A DNA stretch of 64,000 bases from 20CM-2-55-15 sp963738025 (GTDB lineage: Bacteria > Acidobacteriota > Terriglobia > 20CM-2-55-15): NCBI GenBank assembly GCA_963738025.1, contig CAVTWA010000051.1, positions 124,001 through 188,000 of the forward strand, in the 5' to 3' direction. The notes under the pieces are model-generated. The model worked only from the letters and a program-made list of their open reading frames with translations, did not search any database and was not told where the DNA came from. Both the position numbers and the translations under genes were made by a program. This document shows, piece by piece, positions 6,711 through 16,518 of the stretch. Position 1 is the first letter of the stretch; each line of letters begins with the position of its first letter.

Positions 6711-9533
6711 CTAGGGATTACCCACGAGTACAAACGGGGCCCAGTGAAACGGGTTGGGATGCTGGTCGCGCACACCGAGCATTGCCCGGCGCAATGCCGT
6801 TGATTTGGTGGCACCTTGTTGCCATTCCTGGTAAAAGAGTGCCATCAAGGTGGTAGTGGCTTCGTCGTTTACGGTCCACAAACTTACTAGCAGGGAACGG
6901 GCTCCGGCATATAAAAAGCCCCGCATTAATCCCAGAAGATCGTCGGCGCCGGTCACCTCGGTCATGCCGGACTGACAGCCGCTTAACGTGACCAGATTGC
7001 TTTGGCAGGCGATCGAAAAGAGATCCTGCGCCGTGAACCAGCCGTCGGCCAGTTTGAAACTGGAAAACATCGGGTTGTCCTGGCGAAAGACGGAGTGGGT
7101 GGCGATATGCAAAAAGCTGCAACTCCTGCCGTTGTCTATAAAAGCACGACGAGTTGCTGCCTCGTCCTGCAACACGTTGGCATTAGGAAACATCCGGTGG
7201 AGTTGCGCGATTTCCTCCGCTACCATTGGAGCCTCTTCGTCTGCCACTCCAACCAACAGCGGCGCCGCATCGCGAACCCCGTCTTTTTCGAGACAGTATT
7301 TGAGGACAGAAGCGCTTGGCGCATAGGAGATCTCAAACCGATCGATAAGATAATTTTCTCCGTCGTAAAACGCATGGAAAGGAAGAAGGTGAAGCGAGCC
7401 GTGCGGCACGACGATGAGACTCGGTGTGAGGATGTCACTGGCGAATGGCCCCACAAGACAGTGGTACAGCGCGTGGAGGTGCCGCTTCGCCGTTTCAAGC
7501 AGTTGATCGGCATGAACCGCCGCGTAGTCGGCGCCTAACGTGAAAGCCTCAAGCTGAAATTTCAGCCGTTCCTGCAGGTTCGAAACACGGCTCACAGAGC
7601 ACACTCGTCGCACGGCCTTGGCGCCGTCGGCCGATATGACAAATACGAGGATTTCGTCGCCGCTCGTGAAGTATTCCAGCAGCGTGGTTCCTTGCGGAAG
7701 CGCGGACTGAACGGATGTCAGAGTTGCAATTGAGACGTGGTGCAGCGAGGCATATTCCGGATCCACCAGCGAAACCTCGCGGAGCGCTCGCACCAGTTCC
7801 TGCTCCTTGAAAACGATGCTGTCCAAAACGGCGTTTGACGCAATTGGCCGCGACTGGGACTCGACTCTTGCGTACTGCGTGTTGATCTCTTCGCGCAGAC
7901 GGTTGATTCTGGACAACAGTGCCGGCGCGACCTCCTGCCGGACGGGAGGTGTGCAATGGGAGAGCAGCTCGATCAAGCTGCGTGAATGCGCGCGCTCGCA
8001 CCAGTTATAGGCGGAGGACAGCGCCGCAACCTCGTCCGGTCCGTCCAGGGAAAGACGAACCAGCGCGTCGTATGCTCGATGGCGTCCTATGAAGAATCTG
8101 ACGCGAAGGTCGTCGTGGTGAAGTTTTGCCTGGTGCTCTTCCAGTTCCTGCACCGCGGCTTCGTAATGCATCTGAGCTTCTTCGGGGCGGTGCGAGCGCT
8201 CGGCAATTTCTGCGCATAGGACGCGATAGGAAAAAAGAACCAGCGGCACCCTGCCTGTGGCGATAATTGCGCCGATTTCCGTTGAGTACCGCTCAGCAGC
8301 CTCGAGATCGCTCAACGCGAGTGAGACCTGGCCGCGAAGTACGAGGCCGAAGATTTTCCTGGAGGGAATAGCCAGTTGCTCGAACACTGCTGTGGCCCGG
8401 CCGGCGAGTACCTGAGCTTCCGAGTAGCGCTGAAGCGAAAGATACGCCTCCGCCCGATAGAGATCGAGCAGTCCGATCCAATATCGATTTTTCACCAGCT
8501 CGAATATTTCTTGTGAGGCGCGGAAGACCTGGAGCGCCTCGGTGAAACGACGCTGCTGGATGAGCGCGACTCCATAAAACGCACTGGCCTTCGCTTGTTC
8601 GTACCGCAAGCCGAGTTTTTCGAATTGCGCGGCAGCCCGTACGGCGAGCATTGCCGCGTCCTTCGACAAGCTGATCTGCAGATAGATCTCGGCTTCATGG
8701 AGATCGCACATCGAAGCATGCCTCAGGCTGCCGGTAGTTTCGAACTGTTCGCGAAGGCGGGAGAAGCCTTCGAGCGCCTCGCTGTAGCGGCCTCGCAGAT
8801 ACTGCAGGTAGGTGCGGTTGTAGCTCGCTTGAGTCCAGAGATCCGTCATGCCCAGGTCGTGGCTCAACTGGATCGATTGCGTATACATGTCGTCGGATTC
8901 TTCTAACCGATCGAGCTGACTCAGGACATTGCCAAGGTTAAAACACGAGTGCGCAATTGCGGAGTTGTCGCCCAGCTTCTGAAACATCGTATATGCCTTG
9001 AGGTAGTACTCGCGGGCTCGTGTATGGTCGTCGGTCCGGTGATAGATATTCGCGATGTTGTGATACAGCCGGGCGAGGCCCGTTTCATCGCGGTGCGCTT
9101 CGAACAGGCCTTCGGCGACTTTGGCGACCTCAAATGCTTCCAGGCAATGATCCGCATTGAGCAGCACGCTGATCAATGCCAGGTGAAGCCGTGCCGCCTG
9201 TTTCACGTCGCCGATGGTTTCCAGACCTGAAATCACCTGCCGGTAGAAGGGAATCGCTTTTTCAAATTCCTCATTGGCGCCGAGGCTGCGGCCCATCAAA
9301 TGCCAGGCTTCGATAAGCAGCCGCGGATCATCGCGATGCGCGGCCAACTGTAAGGCGGCGCGGGCAAGCGAAAGTCCTGCCGCCGAGCCGATACTTTTTG
9401 GCTGGCCGGCGTAAAGAGGACGGACCCTTTGCCAGATCGCATCAAACAGGTCATGAAGCTCTTCGGCTTTGACGGAGATCGCCATCCGTTCCAGGTCGGC
9501 ATCGGAGCGTTGTAGAAGATCTTCAGGTGACAT
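6711..9533 (-). CDS. TPR-CHAT protein (caspase-like peptidase with TPR sensor)
   Basis: A 940-residue protein without signal peptide. Residues of about 60-480 form consecutive tetratricopeptide repeats (for example ARLYHNIANIYHRTDDHTRA, AIAHSCFNLGNVLSQLDRLE), followed by a helical linker and a C-terminal CHAT domain from about residue 640. The caspase-type dyad is visible: H813 in LHIATHS and C853 in VTLSGCQSG. GARSLLVSLWTVND and NPFHWAPFVLVG are the usual CHAT end motifs. CHAT proteins are separase/caspase relatives; some TPR-CHAT proteases are activated by partners in defence or cell-death settings, while many in this phylum have no known role. The downstream small beta protein is the likely operon partner. 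The start at 9533 has no clear Shine-Dalgarno. Confidence 0.9.
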   Translation of the reverse strand: MSPEDLLQRSDADLERMAISVKAEELHDLFDAIWQRVRPLYAGQPKSIGSAAGLSLARAALQLAAHRDDPRLLIEAWHLMGRSLGANEEFEKAIPFYRQVISGLETIGDVKQAARLHLALISVLLNADHCLEAFEVAKVAEGLFEAHRDETGLARLYHNIANIYHRTDDHTRAREYYLKAYTMFQKLGDNSAIAHSCFNLGNVLSQLDRLEESDDMYTQSIQLSHDLGMTDLWTQASYNRTYLQYLRGRYSEALEGFSRLREQFETTGSLRHASMCDLHEAEIYLQISLSKDAAMLAVRAAAQFEKLGLRYEQAKASAFYGVALIQQRRFTEALQVFRASQEIFELVKNRYWIGLLDLYRAEAYLSLQRYSEAQVLAGRATAVFEQLAIPSRKIFGLVLRGQVSLALSDLEAAERYSTEIGAIIATGRVPLVLFSYRVLCAEIAERSHRPEEAQMHYEAAVQELEEHQAKLHHDDLRVRFFIGRHRAYDALVRLSLDGPDEVAALSSAYNWCERAHSRSLIELLSHCTPPVRQEVAPALLSRINRLREEINTQYARVESQSRPIASNAVLDSIVFKEQELVRALREVSLVDPEYASLHHVSIATLTSVQSALPQGTTLLEYFTSGDEILVFVISADGAKAVRRVCSVSRVSNLQERLKFQLEAFTLGADYAAVHADQLLETAKRHLHALYHCLVGPFASDILTPSLIVVPHGSLHLLPFHAFYDGENYLIDRFEISYAPSASVLKYCLEKDGVRDAAPLLVGVADEEAPMVAEEIAQLHRMFPNANVLQDEAATRRAFIDNGRSCSFLHIATHSVFRQDNPMFSSFKLADGWFTAQDLFSIACQSNLVTLSGCQSGMTEVTGADDLLGLMRGFLYAGARSLLVSLWTVNDEATTTLMALFYQEWQQGATKSTALRRAMLGVRDQHPNPFHWAPFVLVGNP

Positions 9534-9651
9534 ACATCATGATGGCGAGTCGCGCCTATAGTATCGCATCGCTTCTTCAGGATACGTTTATGTGTTGTGC
9601 CTTTTGTGCTTCTTGTGTTCCGTTCCGGTTTTCTGTTTAAAATGCAGCACC

Positions 9652-11571
9652 ATGCGTGCGAGTCGCTTTCTGCAAATATCGCTGTTTCTGATCGTCATAT
9701 GTCCCGCGGCATTCGGCGAGGTCGTCCGTGTCGAGATACAACGACGCGACGATGCGGGGACGCACGAGCGGTTGATTGGCCGCGTGTATTTCCGGGTTGA
9801 TCCGGCATTGCCGGCCAATCAAAACATTGTGGATCTCGAACTGGCGCCGCGGGACAAAGACGGCATGGTCGAATTTTCGAGCGATCTGTTGTTCTTCCAG
9901 CCCAAGGACGCGCGACAGGCGCGTGGAACGGTTTTTCTGGAAGTGGTCAATCGCGGGCGGGACCAGTCGCTGGCGTTGATGAGCGGTGCACAGCAGCGCG
10001 ACCTTTCCCCGGCATCGTGGGATCTCGGCGATGGCTTTGTTCTCAAACAGGGTTTTACAGTCGCTTTCCTCGGATGGCAATTCGACGTGCAACCATCTCA
10101 AGGTCTCACCTTTCAAACGCAGACAGCCGACGTCGAAGGCGTAGTTCGCGAAAGTCACATACAGGTGGCGCCCGCAAACATGGCGGCCTTCCGGCTTTCC
10201 TATTGCGCGTCGGGCGGACAGAGCGATGCAAAGGTAACGTTTCGGACCAGAATCGATGACCCGCCACAGGTGCTCGCCCGAAACCTCTGGGATTTCACGA
10301 ATGACGGTTGTGTCGTCCGGCTGCGCGGGGATCTCAAGGCCGGCCTTTACGAGGCGATCTATAACACGAAAGGCTCACCTGTCGCCGGGCTTGGCCTTGC
10401 GGCGATGCGTGATTTTGCCGCCTATCTCAAGCATGGTCCGAGTTCCTCGCCATTGAGCGACAAATCCGGATTATCGAGGGATGTGATCGGCTATGGCTAT
10501 TCGCAAAGCGCGCGGTTTCTGCGCGAGTTTGTTCGTGACGGGTTTAATGCGGACGAGCACGGGCGAATCGCGTTTGACGGGTTGATGATTGCTTCGGCGG
10601 GTGCAGGTGGCGGCAGCTTCAATCACCGCTTCGCGATGCCGGGACAGGCCGGTAATTCCGTTCTTTCGATTTTGCGTCCGGTAGACTTGCCGCCATTTAC
10701 CGACGATGCTTTGCTGGCGAAAGCTCGCATCGCCAGAACCGTTCCGAAGATCTTCTATACGTTCTCGTCTACGGAATACTGGGCTCGGGCCGGTTCGCTG
10801 ACCCATACAACGGAAGATGGTTCAAAGGCCGTCCCGCTGGCTTCGACTTCCCGGCTGTATTTTCTGGCCGGATCGCCGCACGCGGCAGGGCCATTGCCAC
10901 CGACGAAAGGCGGGCAACAGTACAAGTACTATATTAATTTCGCCGAACAGCGCTGGGTTCAGCGCGCATTGCTGCTCGATCTGGATGCCTGGGTACGCGA
11001 AGGAACGACCCCACCGGCGTCGCAGTATCCATCGATCGCTTCGGGCACGCTTGTGCCGATGGAGACGGTGGAGTTCCCGCGCATTCGATCCATGCCGTTT
11101 GCGCCATACATGCCGCAGGTGTGGCGGATGGACTACGGTCCCGAATTCAACCGTCGTCACATCATCTCGGAACCGCCGGTCGTCGGAGCCCCCTATCGCG
11201 TGCTCGTTCCTCAGGTCGATGCAGACGGAAACGATCTCGGCGGTATTCGTCTTCCGGAGATTGCGGTACCACTTGGCACCTACTCCGGATGGAACATCGC
11301 GCTGCCTCAGTTGAGCGATCTCCACTATCTCGCCGGATTGATCGGCAGCTTCGACCCGTTCCCCCGCACACGGCAGGACCGGGCGAAGGCCAGTGATCCG
11401 CGCCGCTCGATTGAAGAACGTTACGCCGATCGAAAAGACTACGTCCGGCAGGTTACCCGCTCGATGGAGAGTCTGGTTGGCCAGCGATTCATGCTGGAAG
11501 CGGATGTCCCGGTGGCCGTTCGCTGGGCAGAGGAAATCTGGAATGCGGTCGCAGGTGAGGGCAGTCGCTAA
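9652..11571 (+). CDS. Exported alpha/beta-hydrolase domain protein
   Basis: The start is taken at MRASRFLQISLFLIV, a good signal peptide with a cleavage site near AAFGE; the longer frame upstream runs through low-complexity repeat DNA. The protein is 639 residues, matching the large alpha/beta-hydrolase family common in soil bacteria. The nucleophile elbow is GYGYSQSARFL. A later GSPHAAGPLP segment and the conserved C-terminal block with PRSIEERY-like sequence (DPRRSIEERYADRKDYV) support the assignment. Esterase or amidase activity in the periplasm is likely, substrate unknown. It is convergent with the ADOP permease, 10 bases apart. Confidence 0.8.
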   Translation: MRASRFLQISLFLIVICPAAFGEVVRVEIQRRDDAGTHERLIGRVYFRVDPALPANQNIVDLELAPRDKDGMVEFSSDLLFFQPKDARQARGTVFLEVVNRGRDQSLALMSGAQQRDLSPASWDLGDGFVLKQGFTVAFLGWQFDVQPSQGLTFQTQTADVEGVVRESHIQVAPANMAAFRLSYCASGGQSDAKVTFRTRIDDPPQVLARNLWDFTNDGCVVRLRGDLKAGLYEAIYNTKGSPVAGLGLAAMRDFAAYLKHGPSSSPLSDKSGLSRDVIGYGYSQSARFLREFVRDGFNADEHGRIAFDGLMIASAGAGGGSFNHRFAMPGQAGNSVLSILRPVDLPPFTDDALLAKARIARTVPKIFYTFSSTEYWARAGSLTHTTEDGSKAVPLASTSRLYFLAGSPHAAGPLPPTKGGQQYKYYINFAEQRWVQRALLLDLDAWVREGTTPPASQYPSIASGTLVPMETVEFPRIRSMPFAPYMPQVWRMDYGPEFNRRHIISEPPVVGAPYRVLVPQVDADGNDLGGIRLPEIAVPLGTYSGWNIALPQLSDLHYLAGLIGSFDPFPRTRQDRAKASDPRRSIEERYADRKDYVRQVTRSMESLVGQRFMLEADVPVAVRWAEEIWNAVAGEGSR

Positions 11572-11581
11572 AGCGACTGAA

Positions 11582-14035
11582 TCACTCCTCTCGTAATGCG
11601 ACATGCGGATCAATCCGCATCGCGTCCCGTGCGGGCGCAGCGGCGGCGAGCAGCGTGGTGAGGAACAGGCCGATCGGCACCAGCGTCAGGAGCCACAGGT
11701 CAGTCGGCTGCGGCTGACCCTGGCCGGCGTTCACGGCCCCTCGCAGTGCAAAACTGACTACGAGACCAGCAAGGACACCGGTGAGGCCCATCGAGGCGGC
11801 TTGCTTCAAGATCATTCGCATGACTTGCGGACGTTCCGCCCCGAGCGCGATGCGGATTCCGATCTCGCGTGTTTTGCGGGCAACTTGATAAGCAACAACG
11901 GCGTAGAGTCCGGCGAGGGCAAGGACAAAGCCCATCAAGCTTACCGAGCCCAGAAGCGTGACGACCATATTCATGGCCTGAACAGTGCTGCGCTGAAACA
12001 AATCGTCCATGGTGCGGATCCCTAAGACAGGGATGTTCGAGTCGATCGACCGCGCTATTTCGCGAACCGGTCCGGCCAGGCTCGCAGGATCCCCGTTCGA
12101 TTGCACCAGCAGAGTCATCCGCGATTCCGGATTCTGAGCCAACGGTAAATAAATGAATCCCGTCGGGGGCTCTGCGATCGACAGATATTTCGCGGTCGCG
12201 GTGACCCCGACGATTTCGACCAACGGGCCGTTTTCATTTTCCAGCCGGACTCGCTTCCCGATCGGGTCGGCGCCGAGATATTTTTCGGCAAAGATGTTGT
12301 TGACGACCGCCACTCGCGGTGAATCCTTGCGATCGGTAATTGCAAAACTTCGACCGCGGAGAATCGGCATACCTAAGATGTCGAAGTAACTTTCATCCAC
12401 CGTGCTCGACATGACGCTGAGATTCCGTTGACCGAAAGGGAGTTGGTAGCCTTCAGGTATGACGTTTTTCTGCTCGATGATCGTCGTCAGGGGAAGCGAA
12501 TAAGTCAGTGCCACGGATTTCACGCCCGGTAACGCCCGTGATTGTTCGGTCAACCTTTTATAAAAATCCTCCGCTCGCTCCGGCGTGTAACCGGCGACCG
12601 CGGCATCGAACCTGGCCGTCAATATATGATCCGTTCGAAAGCCACGCCCTGAAAGCATGCTGGCAGAGTTGCGATAAACACCGACACCCGAAAGCAAGAG
12701 CACCAGCGAGCCGGCGATCTGGGCAATGACCAGAGCGCGGCGGCCGAAGAATCGTTTGCGAGGCTCGTACGTCGGGCCACTTTTGAGTGAAGGGGTAAGG
12801 TCGGTTTTCGTGGATCGGATTGCAGGTATCAACCCGAACAGCACGGCGCTCGCAACGGAAACGATGAACGTGAACGCCAGCAAGCGATGATCGAGCTGGT
12901 ATTTCACGATGACTGGGGCATCGCTGACCGTTTCAATTCTTGCAAAGTAGTCGGTTGCGGCCTGTGCTACCAGCAACCCGCCCATTCCGCCGATCAAGCC
13001 GATCAAGAGACTTTCCGCCATGAGTTGCCGGATCAAGCGGAGGCGACTCGCACCAATGGCCAGCCGGACGGCGATTTCGCGGGACCTTGCGCGGCCCCGG
13101 CTGAGCATCAGATTTGCGACGTTACAGCATGCAATCACTAATACAATCGCAACGAGCGTAAAGAGTGAGACGAGGATCGGCCCGTAGAGAGGCGTTCGTT
13201 CCAGCCGTATCTGGACCTCTGTGCGCACTCCGGCTCCGACTCCCTTGTTGCTTCCCGGGTATTCAGCTTCGAGGCCTTTTGCGAGCGCCGAGATTTCCGC
13301 ATCCGCGGCTTTGAGCGTCACTGTCTGCTTTAATCGTCCCTTGACGGCAAAGGCGCGGGAAGTGCGGTCCTTCAGAAGATCCTGTTTGGGATCCAGGCGG
13401 GACGCCATCATCGAGGGGACAAAAAACGCAGGGTGAATAAACTGTTCCGCGCCGGTGAAGTCTTCTGGAGCAATACCAACGACACTGAACTCACTGCCAT
13501 TGAGTCGAATGCGTCGCCCGATCAGTGACCGATCGGCCCCGAATTCTTCCTTCCAGATGTCATTTGCCAGAACTACGACGGCGTCGCGTCCGGGGACCTG
13601 GTCTTCGTCTGAACTGAACGCCCGTCCGAGAGACGGTTCCACTCCGAGGACTTGAAAAAAATTCCCGCTGACCAGATAGCCCATTTTGAATTGCGCCTGG
13701 CTCTTGTCATCCTTTGCGAATCCGGCCGGCGTCAGATGAAATGCGGTCAACGCTTCGAAGGAACGGCTCTTATCACGGAGGTCGAGGAAATCCGGATAGG
13801 ACAGCTCTGTGTTTGCGTCGGCGAATGAGGACATGCTCGAACTTGGCGCGAGCGAGCGAACTGTGACGAGATGTGATGAATCGTGGACCGGCAGAGGCCG
13901 GAATAAAAGCATATCGGCAAGGCTGAAGATTGCCGAATTGGCCCCGATCGCCAATGCGATCGAAATGATTGCCGTTGCGGCGAATCCTGGATTCTGCCGG
14001 AGGGTGCGCCATGCATAGCGGAAATCGTTGATCAT
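11582..14035 (-). CDS. ADOP-type ABC transporter permease (MacB/FtsX duplicated)
   Basis: An 817-residue membrane protein opening MINDFRYAWRTLRQNPGFAA, the typical start of acidobacterial duplicated orphan permeases. Domain order: N-terminal transmembrane helix, periplasmic MacB-PCD domain (about 50-260), three-helix FtsX block (about 290-410, ending near LFGLIPAIRSTKTD), second periplasmic domain (about 450-660), second FtsX block ending at the C-terminus with ARDAMRIDPHVALREE. No ATPase gene is next to it, as is usual for these orphans. Members are thought to move peptides, lipids or drugs, or to transmit mechanical signals like MacB; the actual role is unknown. Only a weak ribosome binding site is seen. 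Confidence 0.92.
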   Translation of the reverse strand: MINDFRYAWRTLRQNPGFAATAIISIALAIGANSAIFSLADMLLFRPLPVHDSSHLVTVRSLAPSSSMSSFADANTELSYPDFLDLRDKSRSFEALTAFHLTPAGFAKDDKSQAQFKMGYLVSGNFFQVLGVEPSLGRAFSSDEDQVPGRDAVVVLANDIWKEEFGADRSLIGRRIRLNGSEFSVVGIAPEDFTGAEQFIHPAFFVPSMMASRLDPKQDLLKDRTSRAFAVKGRLKQTVTLKAADAEISALAKGLEAEYPGSNKGVGAGVRTEVQIRLERTPLYGPILVSLFTLVAIVLVIACCNVANLMLSRGRARSREIAVRLAIGASRLRLIRQLMAESLLIGLIGGMGGLLVAQAATDYFARIETVSDAPVIVKYQLDHRLLAFTFIVSVASAVLFGLIPAIRSTKTDLTPSLKSGPTYEPRKRFFGRRALVIAQIAGSLVLLLSGVGVYRNSASMLSGRGFRTDHILTARFDAAVAGYTPERAEDFYKRLTEQSRALPGVKSVALTYSLPLTTIIEQKNVIPEGYQLPFGQRNLSVMSSTVDESYFDILGMPILRGRSFAITDRKDSPRVAVVNNIFAEKYLGADPIGKRVRLENENGPLVEIVGVTATAKYLSIAEPPTGFIYLPLAQNPESRMTLLVQSNGDPASLAGPVREIARSIDSNIPVLGIRTMDDLFQRSTVQAMNMVVTLLGSVSLMGFVLALAGLYAVVAYQVARKTREIGIRIALGAERPQVMRMILKQAASMGLTGVLAGLVVSFALRGAVNAGQGQPQPTDLWLLTLVPIGLFLTTLLAAAAPARDAMRIDPHVALREE

Positions 14036-14188
14036 GCCCGTTGCTTATGGCATTCGAGTGGCCTTTCGGGAAAGCCTTTTCTCTCAGTCAAATAACCTGA
14101 ACTAATCCGGCTCGCTTGTTCGGCTATGGGATTCGAATTTTCGCGACCGGACATCTCTGAATGCGGATGATATCATCGCGCTTTGAAT

Positions 14189-14746
14189 ATGCTGAGTGCC
14201 GCATTTGTCAGGACCGTCGGTGATCGCGATCGGATTTACGTCCGGCGGTCGGATGGCAGTGAAGTGAGTTGGGGCTTCCCGACATACGGCGATGTGCCAC
14301 CGCATGACATGATCCATCTGGTTGTCGAATCGGCATTCGGCGTAACACAGGGCTTCTGGGGACGAGTGGATGCTGGAATAGACCCGGGCATCATCGCCGA
14401 CCAGGCCAATCGCCTCGGCGGGCGCAACAAGTACGCCGCATTTGGCGCCGATCTGTCGGGTCTTGCGTTGGCGGAAGCCCTCGCCAATCCCGGTTGGCTG
14501 CTGGACGCCATTTCGGCCGAAGCTCTGCAAAATCAGATCGTCGGCGCATGCCGTGAAGCGGGAGTGGAACCACCGGCTCCGTTGTCGATCGAACGCACGG
14601 AGCCAGTCCGCGTTGTGCTCAGGCATCTTGCAAGGCAATGGCGAGACCTGAAACCAAAGGGAGCGATCGATCTGCTGTTTGATCCCCGGGATCCTATGGG
14701 AAGTTTTGATGTATTGAAAAAAACGTTGTCCAACACGGTGCTGTAG
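14189..14746 (+). CDS. Conserved hypothetical protein, first gene of a three-gene operon
   Basis: A 185-residue soluble protein starting MLSAAFVRTVGDRDRIYVRR. It has no motif I can name. It shows a short N-terminal beta region (RIYVRRSDGSEVSWGFP), a His-containing segment (PPHDMIHLVVESAFG) and a helical C-terminal half. Its stop overlaps the GTG that opens the longest frame of the methyltransferase, so translation of the two is probably coupled. Context (methyltransferase, YciI-like protein) hints at small-molecule modification, which is weak evidence. The ATG at 14189 is preferred over an in-frame TTG two codons earlier. Confidence 0.7.
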   Translation: MLSAAFVRTVGDRDRIYVRRSDGSEVSWGFPTYGDVPPHDMIHLVVESAFGVTQGFWGRVDAGIDPGIIADQANRLGGRNKYAAFGADLSGLALAEALANPGWLLDAISAEALQNQIVGACREAGVEPPAPLSIERTEPVRVVLRHLARQWRDLKPKGAIDLLFDPRDPMGSFDVLKKTLSNTVL

Positions 14747-14766
14747 TGAACCGCACAAAGGAGCAA

Positions 14767-15816
14767 ATGAAATACGAACAGCCAAGCACGGATGACCGAC
14801 GGATATGGGACATCCTTCTTTCGCAAATTCATCAGGTTGCGGTCGTGGCGGCCGACGAAGCCGGTCTGTTCGATGCGCTGGAGGGGAAACCGGGGACGAT
14901 AGCCGAAGTCGCGGCTAGTCTGGACTTTGACGAACGAGCGACAGGCATTCTGCTGCGTCTTCTTGCCGCACTGGGTCTGCTGAAACAGAGGCTTGGGCGT
15001 TTTCAGCTTGCGGATGATGCGCGCGTGTATCTTGTGAAGTCCGGCGCGTTCTATTGGGGCCACATGCTCAATGTCGGCGTCAACGAAGGGCATCGAACGC
15101 GGTTGCTGGCGAAGCTCCAGAAAAAAGGATCGGACCGGGTCACGGGGCCGGAAGGCACGCCGCAGGTTTCCGGCGAAGGCCGGGTTTCCGACAACTGGGC
15201 AGCGGGAAATGTTTCGCTTGAACAAGCGCGGGGGATCGCTGCCCGGATGAATTCTCATTCACTGACTGCCGCGATCGGAGCGGCGCGCAATTACGATTTC
15301 ACTGGCATCCGGCGAGTGCTCGATGTGGGTGGCGGCTCCGGCTGTTTTATGGTTGCCATGGCCCAGAAGCACACTGATCTCCGCTGCACGATCATGGAGC
15401 TTCCCGCGATGTGTGAGGTCGCTCAGGATTACGTCAAAACGGGAGAGGTGGCTGATCGCGTCGATACGGCCGCCATTGACATGTTTCGCCAGCCGTGGCC
15501 GAAAGGCTATGACGCGCTGTTCTTTTCGAATATCTGGCATGACTGGAACTTTCAAACCTGCAAATGGCTGGCTGCCCGCGCCTTCGAAGTCCTTCCTGCC
15601 GGCGGCCGCGTCATGCTGCATGAAATGCTGCTGGATGACGACGGGACCGGCCCCGTCACAGCCGCTTCGTTCTCCACGCTGATGTTGCTTGGCACGCAAG
15701 GTCAGCAATTCACCTTCGGTGAACTCAAGGACATTCTCGAGGGCGCCGGCTTTAGCGGCATCGAAAGCAGCCAGACCAGTTGCTACTACAGCATCGTCAC
15801 AGGTTATAAACGCTGA
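14767..15816 (+). CDS. SAM-dependent O-methyltransferase (plant OMT/acetylserotonin type)
   Basis: A protein of about 349 residues with an N-terminal winged-helix dimerisation domain (IWDILLSQIHQVAVVAADEA, then GTIAEVAASLDFDERATGIL) and a C-terminal Rossmann methyltransferase domain. SAM motif I is VLDVGGGSGCF, and SNIWHDWN carries the His-Asp pair used by small-molecule O-methyltransferases of this class. The start at 14767 has AAAGGAG close upstream (three-base spacer). A GTG at 14746 overlapping the preceding stop is the alternative and would imply coupling. The substrate, a phenolic or other hydroxyl, cannot be told. The YciI-family gene follows after 15 bases. Confidence 0.85.
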   Translation: MKYEQPSTDDRRIWDILLSQIHQVAVVAADEAGLFDALEGKPGTIAEVAASLDFDERATGILLRLLAALGLLKQRLGRFQLADDARVYLVKSGAFYWGHMLNVGVNEGHRTRLLAKLQKKGSDRVTGPEGTPQVSGEGRVSDNWAAGNVSLEQARGIAARMNSHSLTAAIGAARNYDFTGIRRVLDVGGGSGCFMVAMAQKHTDLRCTIMELPAMCEVAQDYVKTGEVADRVDTAAIDMFRQPWPKGYDALFFSNIWHDWNFQTCKWLAARAFEVLPAGGRVMLHEMLLDDDGTGPVTAASFSTLMLLGTQGQQFTFGELKDILEGAGFSGIESSQTSCYYSIVTGYKR

Positions 15817-15831
15817 AACGAAAGGATCGAC

Positions 15832-16128
15832 ATGTTGTTCATTGTGCAATTTGAAGACAAGCCGGGAGTAGGCGATCTGCGCCAGAAACTCCTGGAGTCG
15901 CACTTCGCTTTTCTGGACAGCCGGAAAGACAAGGTGCTGGTCGCCGGTTCGATGCGCGAAATTCCGTCGGACCAGCCGCTCGGCGGACTATGGATCGTTG
16001 AAGCGAACAACGACGCGGAGGTTCGCGATATCTTCAAGGACGATCCATTCTGGGTGAACGGCCTGCGGGCCAGCGTCCGCATCAATCGCTGGGTCAAGGC
16101 ATTTCCCGACCGCAAGGCTCTTGTCTGA
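15832..16128 (+). CDS. YciI-family protein
   Basis: A 98-residue ferredoxin-like alpha+beta protein. The start MLFIVQFEDKPG is preceded by GAAAGGA at good spacing. The YciI pattern is present: RQKLLESHFAFLDS with the conserved His, VLVAGSMRE, GGLWIVEANNDAEVRDI and DPFWVNGLRASVRINRW. YciI proteins have been linked to small-molecule catabolism or dechlorination with a His/Asp pair, but most are uncharacterised. Probably third gene of the operon with the methyltransferase and the unknown protein. Confidence 0.85.
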   Translation: MLFIVQFEDKPGVGDLRQKLLESHFAFLDSRKDKVLVAGSMREIPSDQPLGGLWIVEANNDAEVRDIFKDDPFWVNGLRASVRINRWVKAFPDRKALV

Positions 16129-16219
16129 ACTTGCCTCCGTTATAGGGCGACCCCGTTTCGATGTGAATGACGCGAAACCGGTCGCAAAGACGCTCGCGCA
16201 GACCGTGGCGGGCAAACTT

Positions 16220-16434
16220 TGAACTAGTTGGTTACAGATCAGGGCTGTCTAAAATAAGGACCAATGTAGCGGTGAGCCCAGTCCCCGCCTAAGTTAGGCG
16301 GGGACTGGGCCGCAGTGTTAGAGCCAAAAAACAGGTTTACATCGCATCCACTACATTCAAAATCTTTACGGGCGCACTTTGCGGCTCCCCGTCCATTCTG
16401 TCTTGGACACGTATGGTCACAGACCGCGCCTGCG
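16220..16434. mobile_element. MITE-like element, copy B
   Basis: Fills the 390-bp gap between the YciI and DUF6644-like genes, in inverse orientation to the 39.1 kb copy. Central palindrome CCGCCTAAGTTAGGCGG at 16285-16301; GTTTACATCGCATCCACTAC; GCGGCTCCCCGTCCATTCTG; intact end CTTGGACACGTATGGTC followed by ACAGACCGCGCC. The other end is degraded (GGCTGTCTAAAATAAGGA). It holds no ORF. Confidence 0.75.
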
Positions 16435-16518
16435 ATGAAACCGTGATGGATAGCGGGATCCGGGCTTGATTGAAGACGGATTTCGAGTATGATGATCGCT
16501 CTTATTGAGGAATAACCG

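Noticed and set aside
6711..9533. Type III-E CRISPR-associated TPR-CHAT (Csx29-like) system
   Set aside because: No cas7-11, adaptation genes or repeat array are in the neighbourhood. The TPR-CHAT architecture alone is common in this phylum.
11603..12025. Plus-strand frames opposite the ADOP permease
   Set aside because: They are antisense shadows of a well-supported 817-codon gene and show no family features.
14102..14785. 227-codon minus-strand frame opposite the first gene of the methyltransferase operon
   Set aside because: The plus-strand frame has a start coupled to the operon and better protein composition; the minus-strand one is rich in Arg/Cys/His and lacks a start signal.
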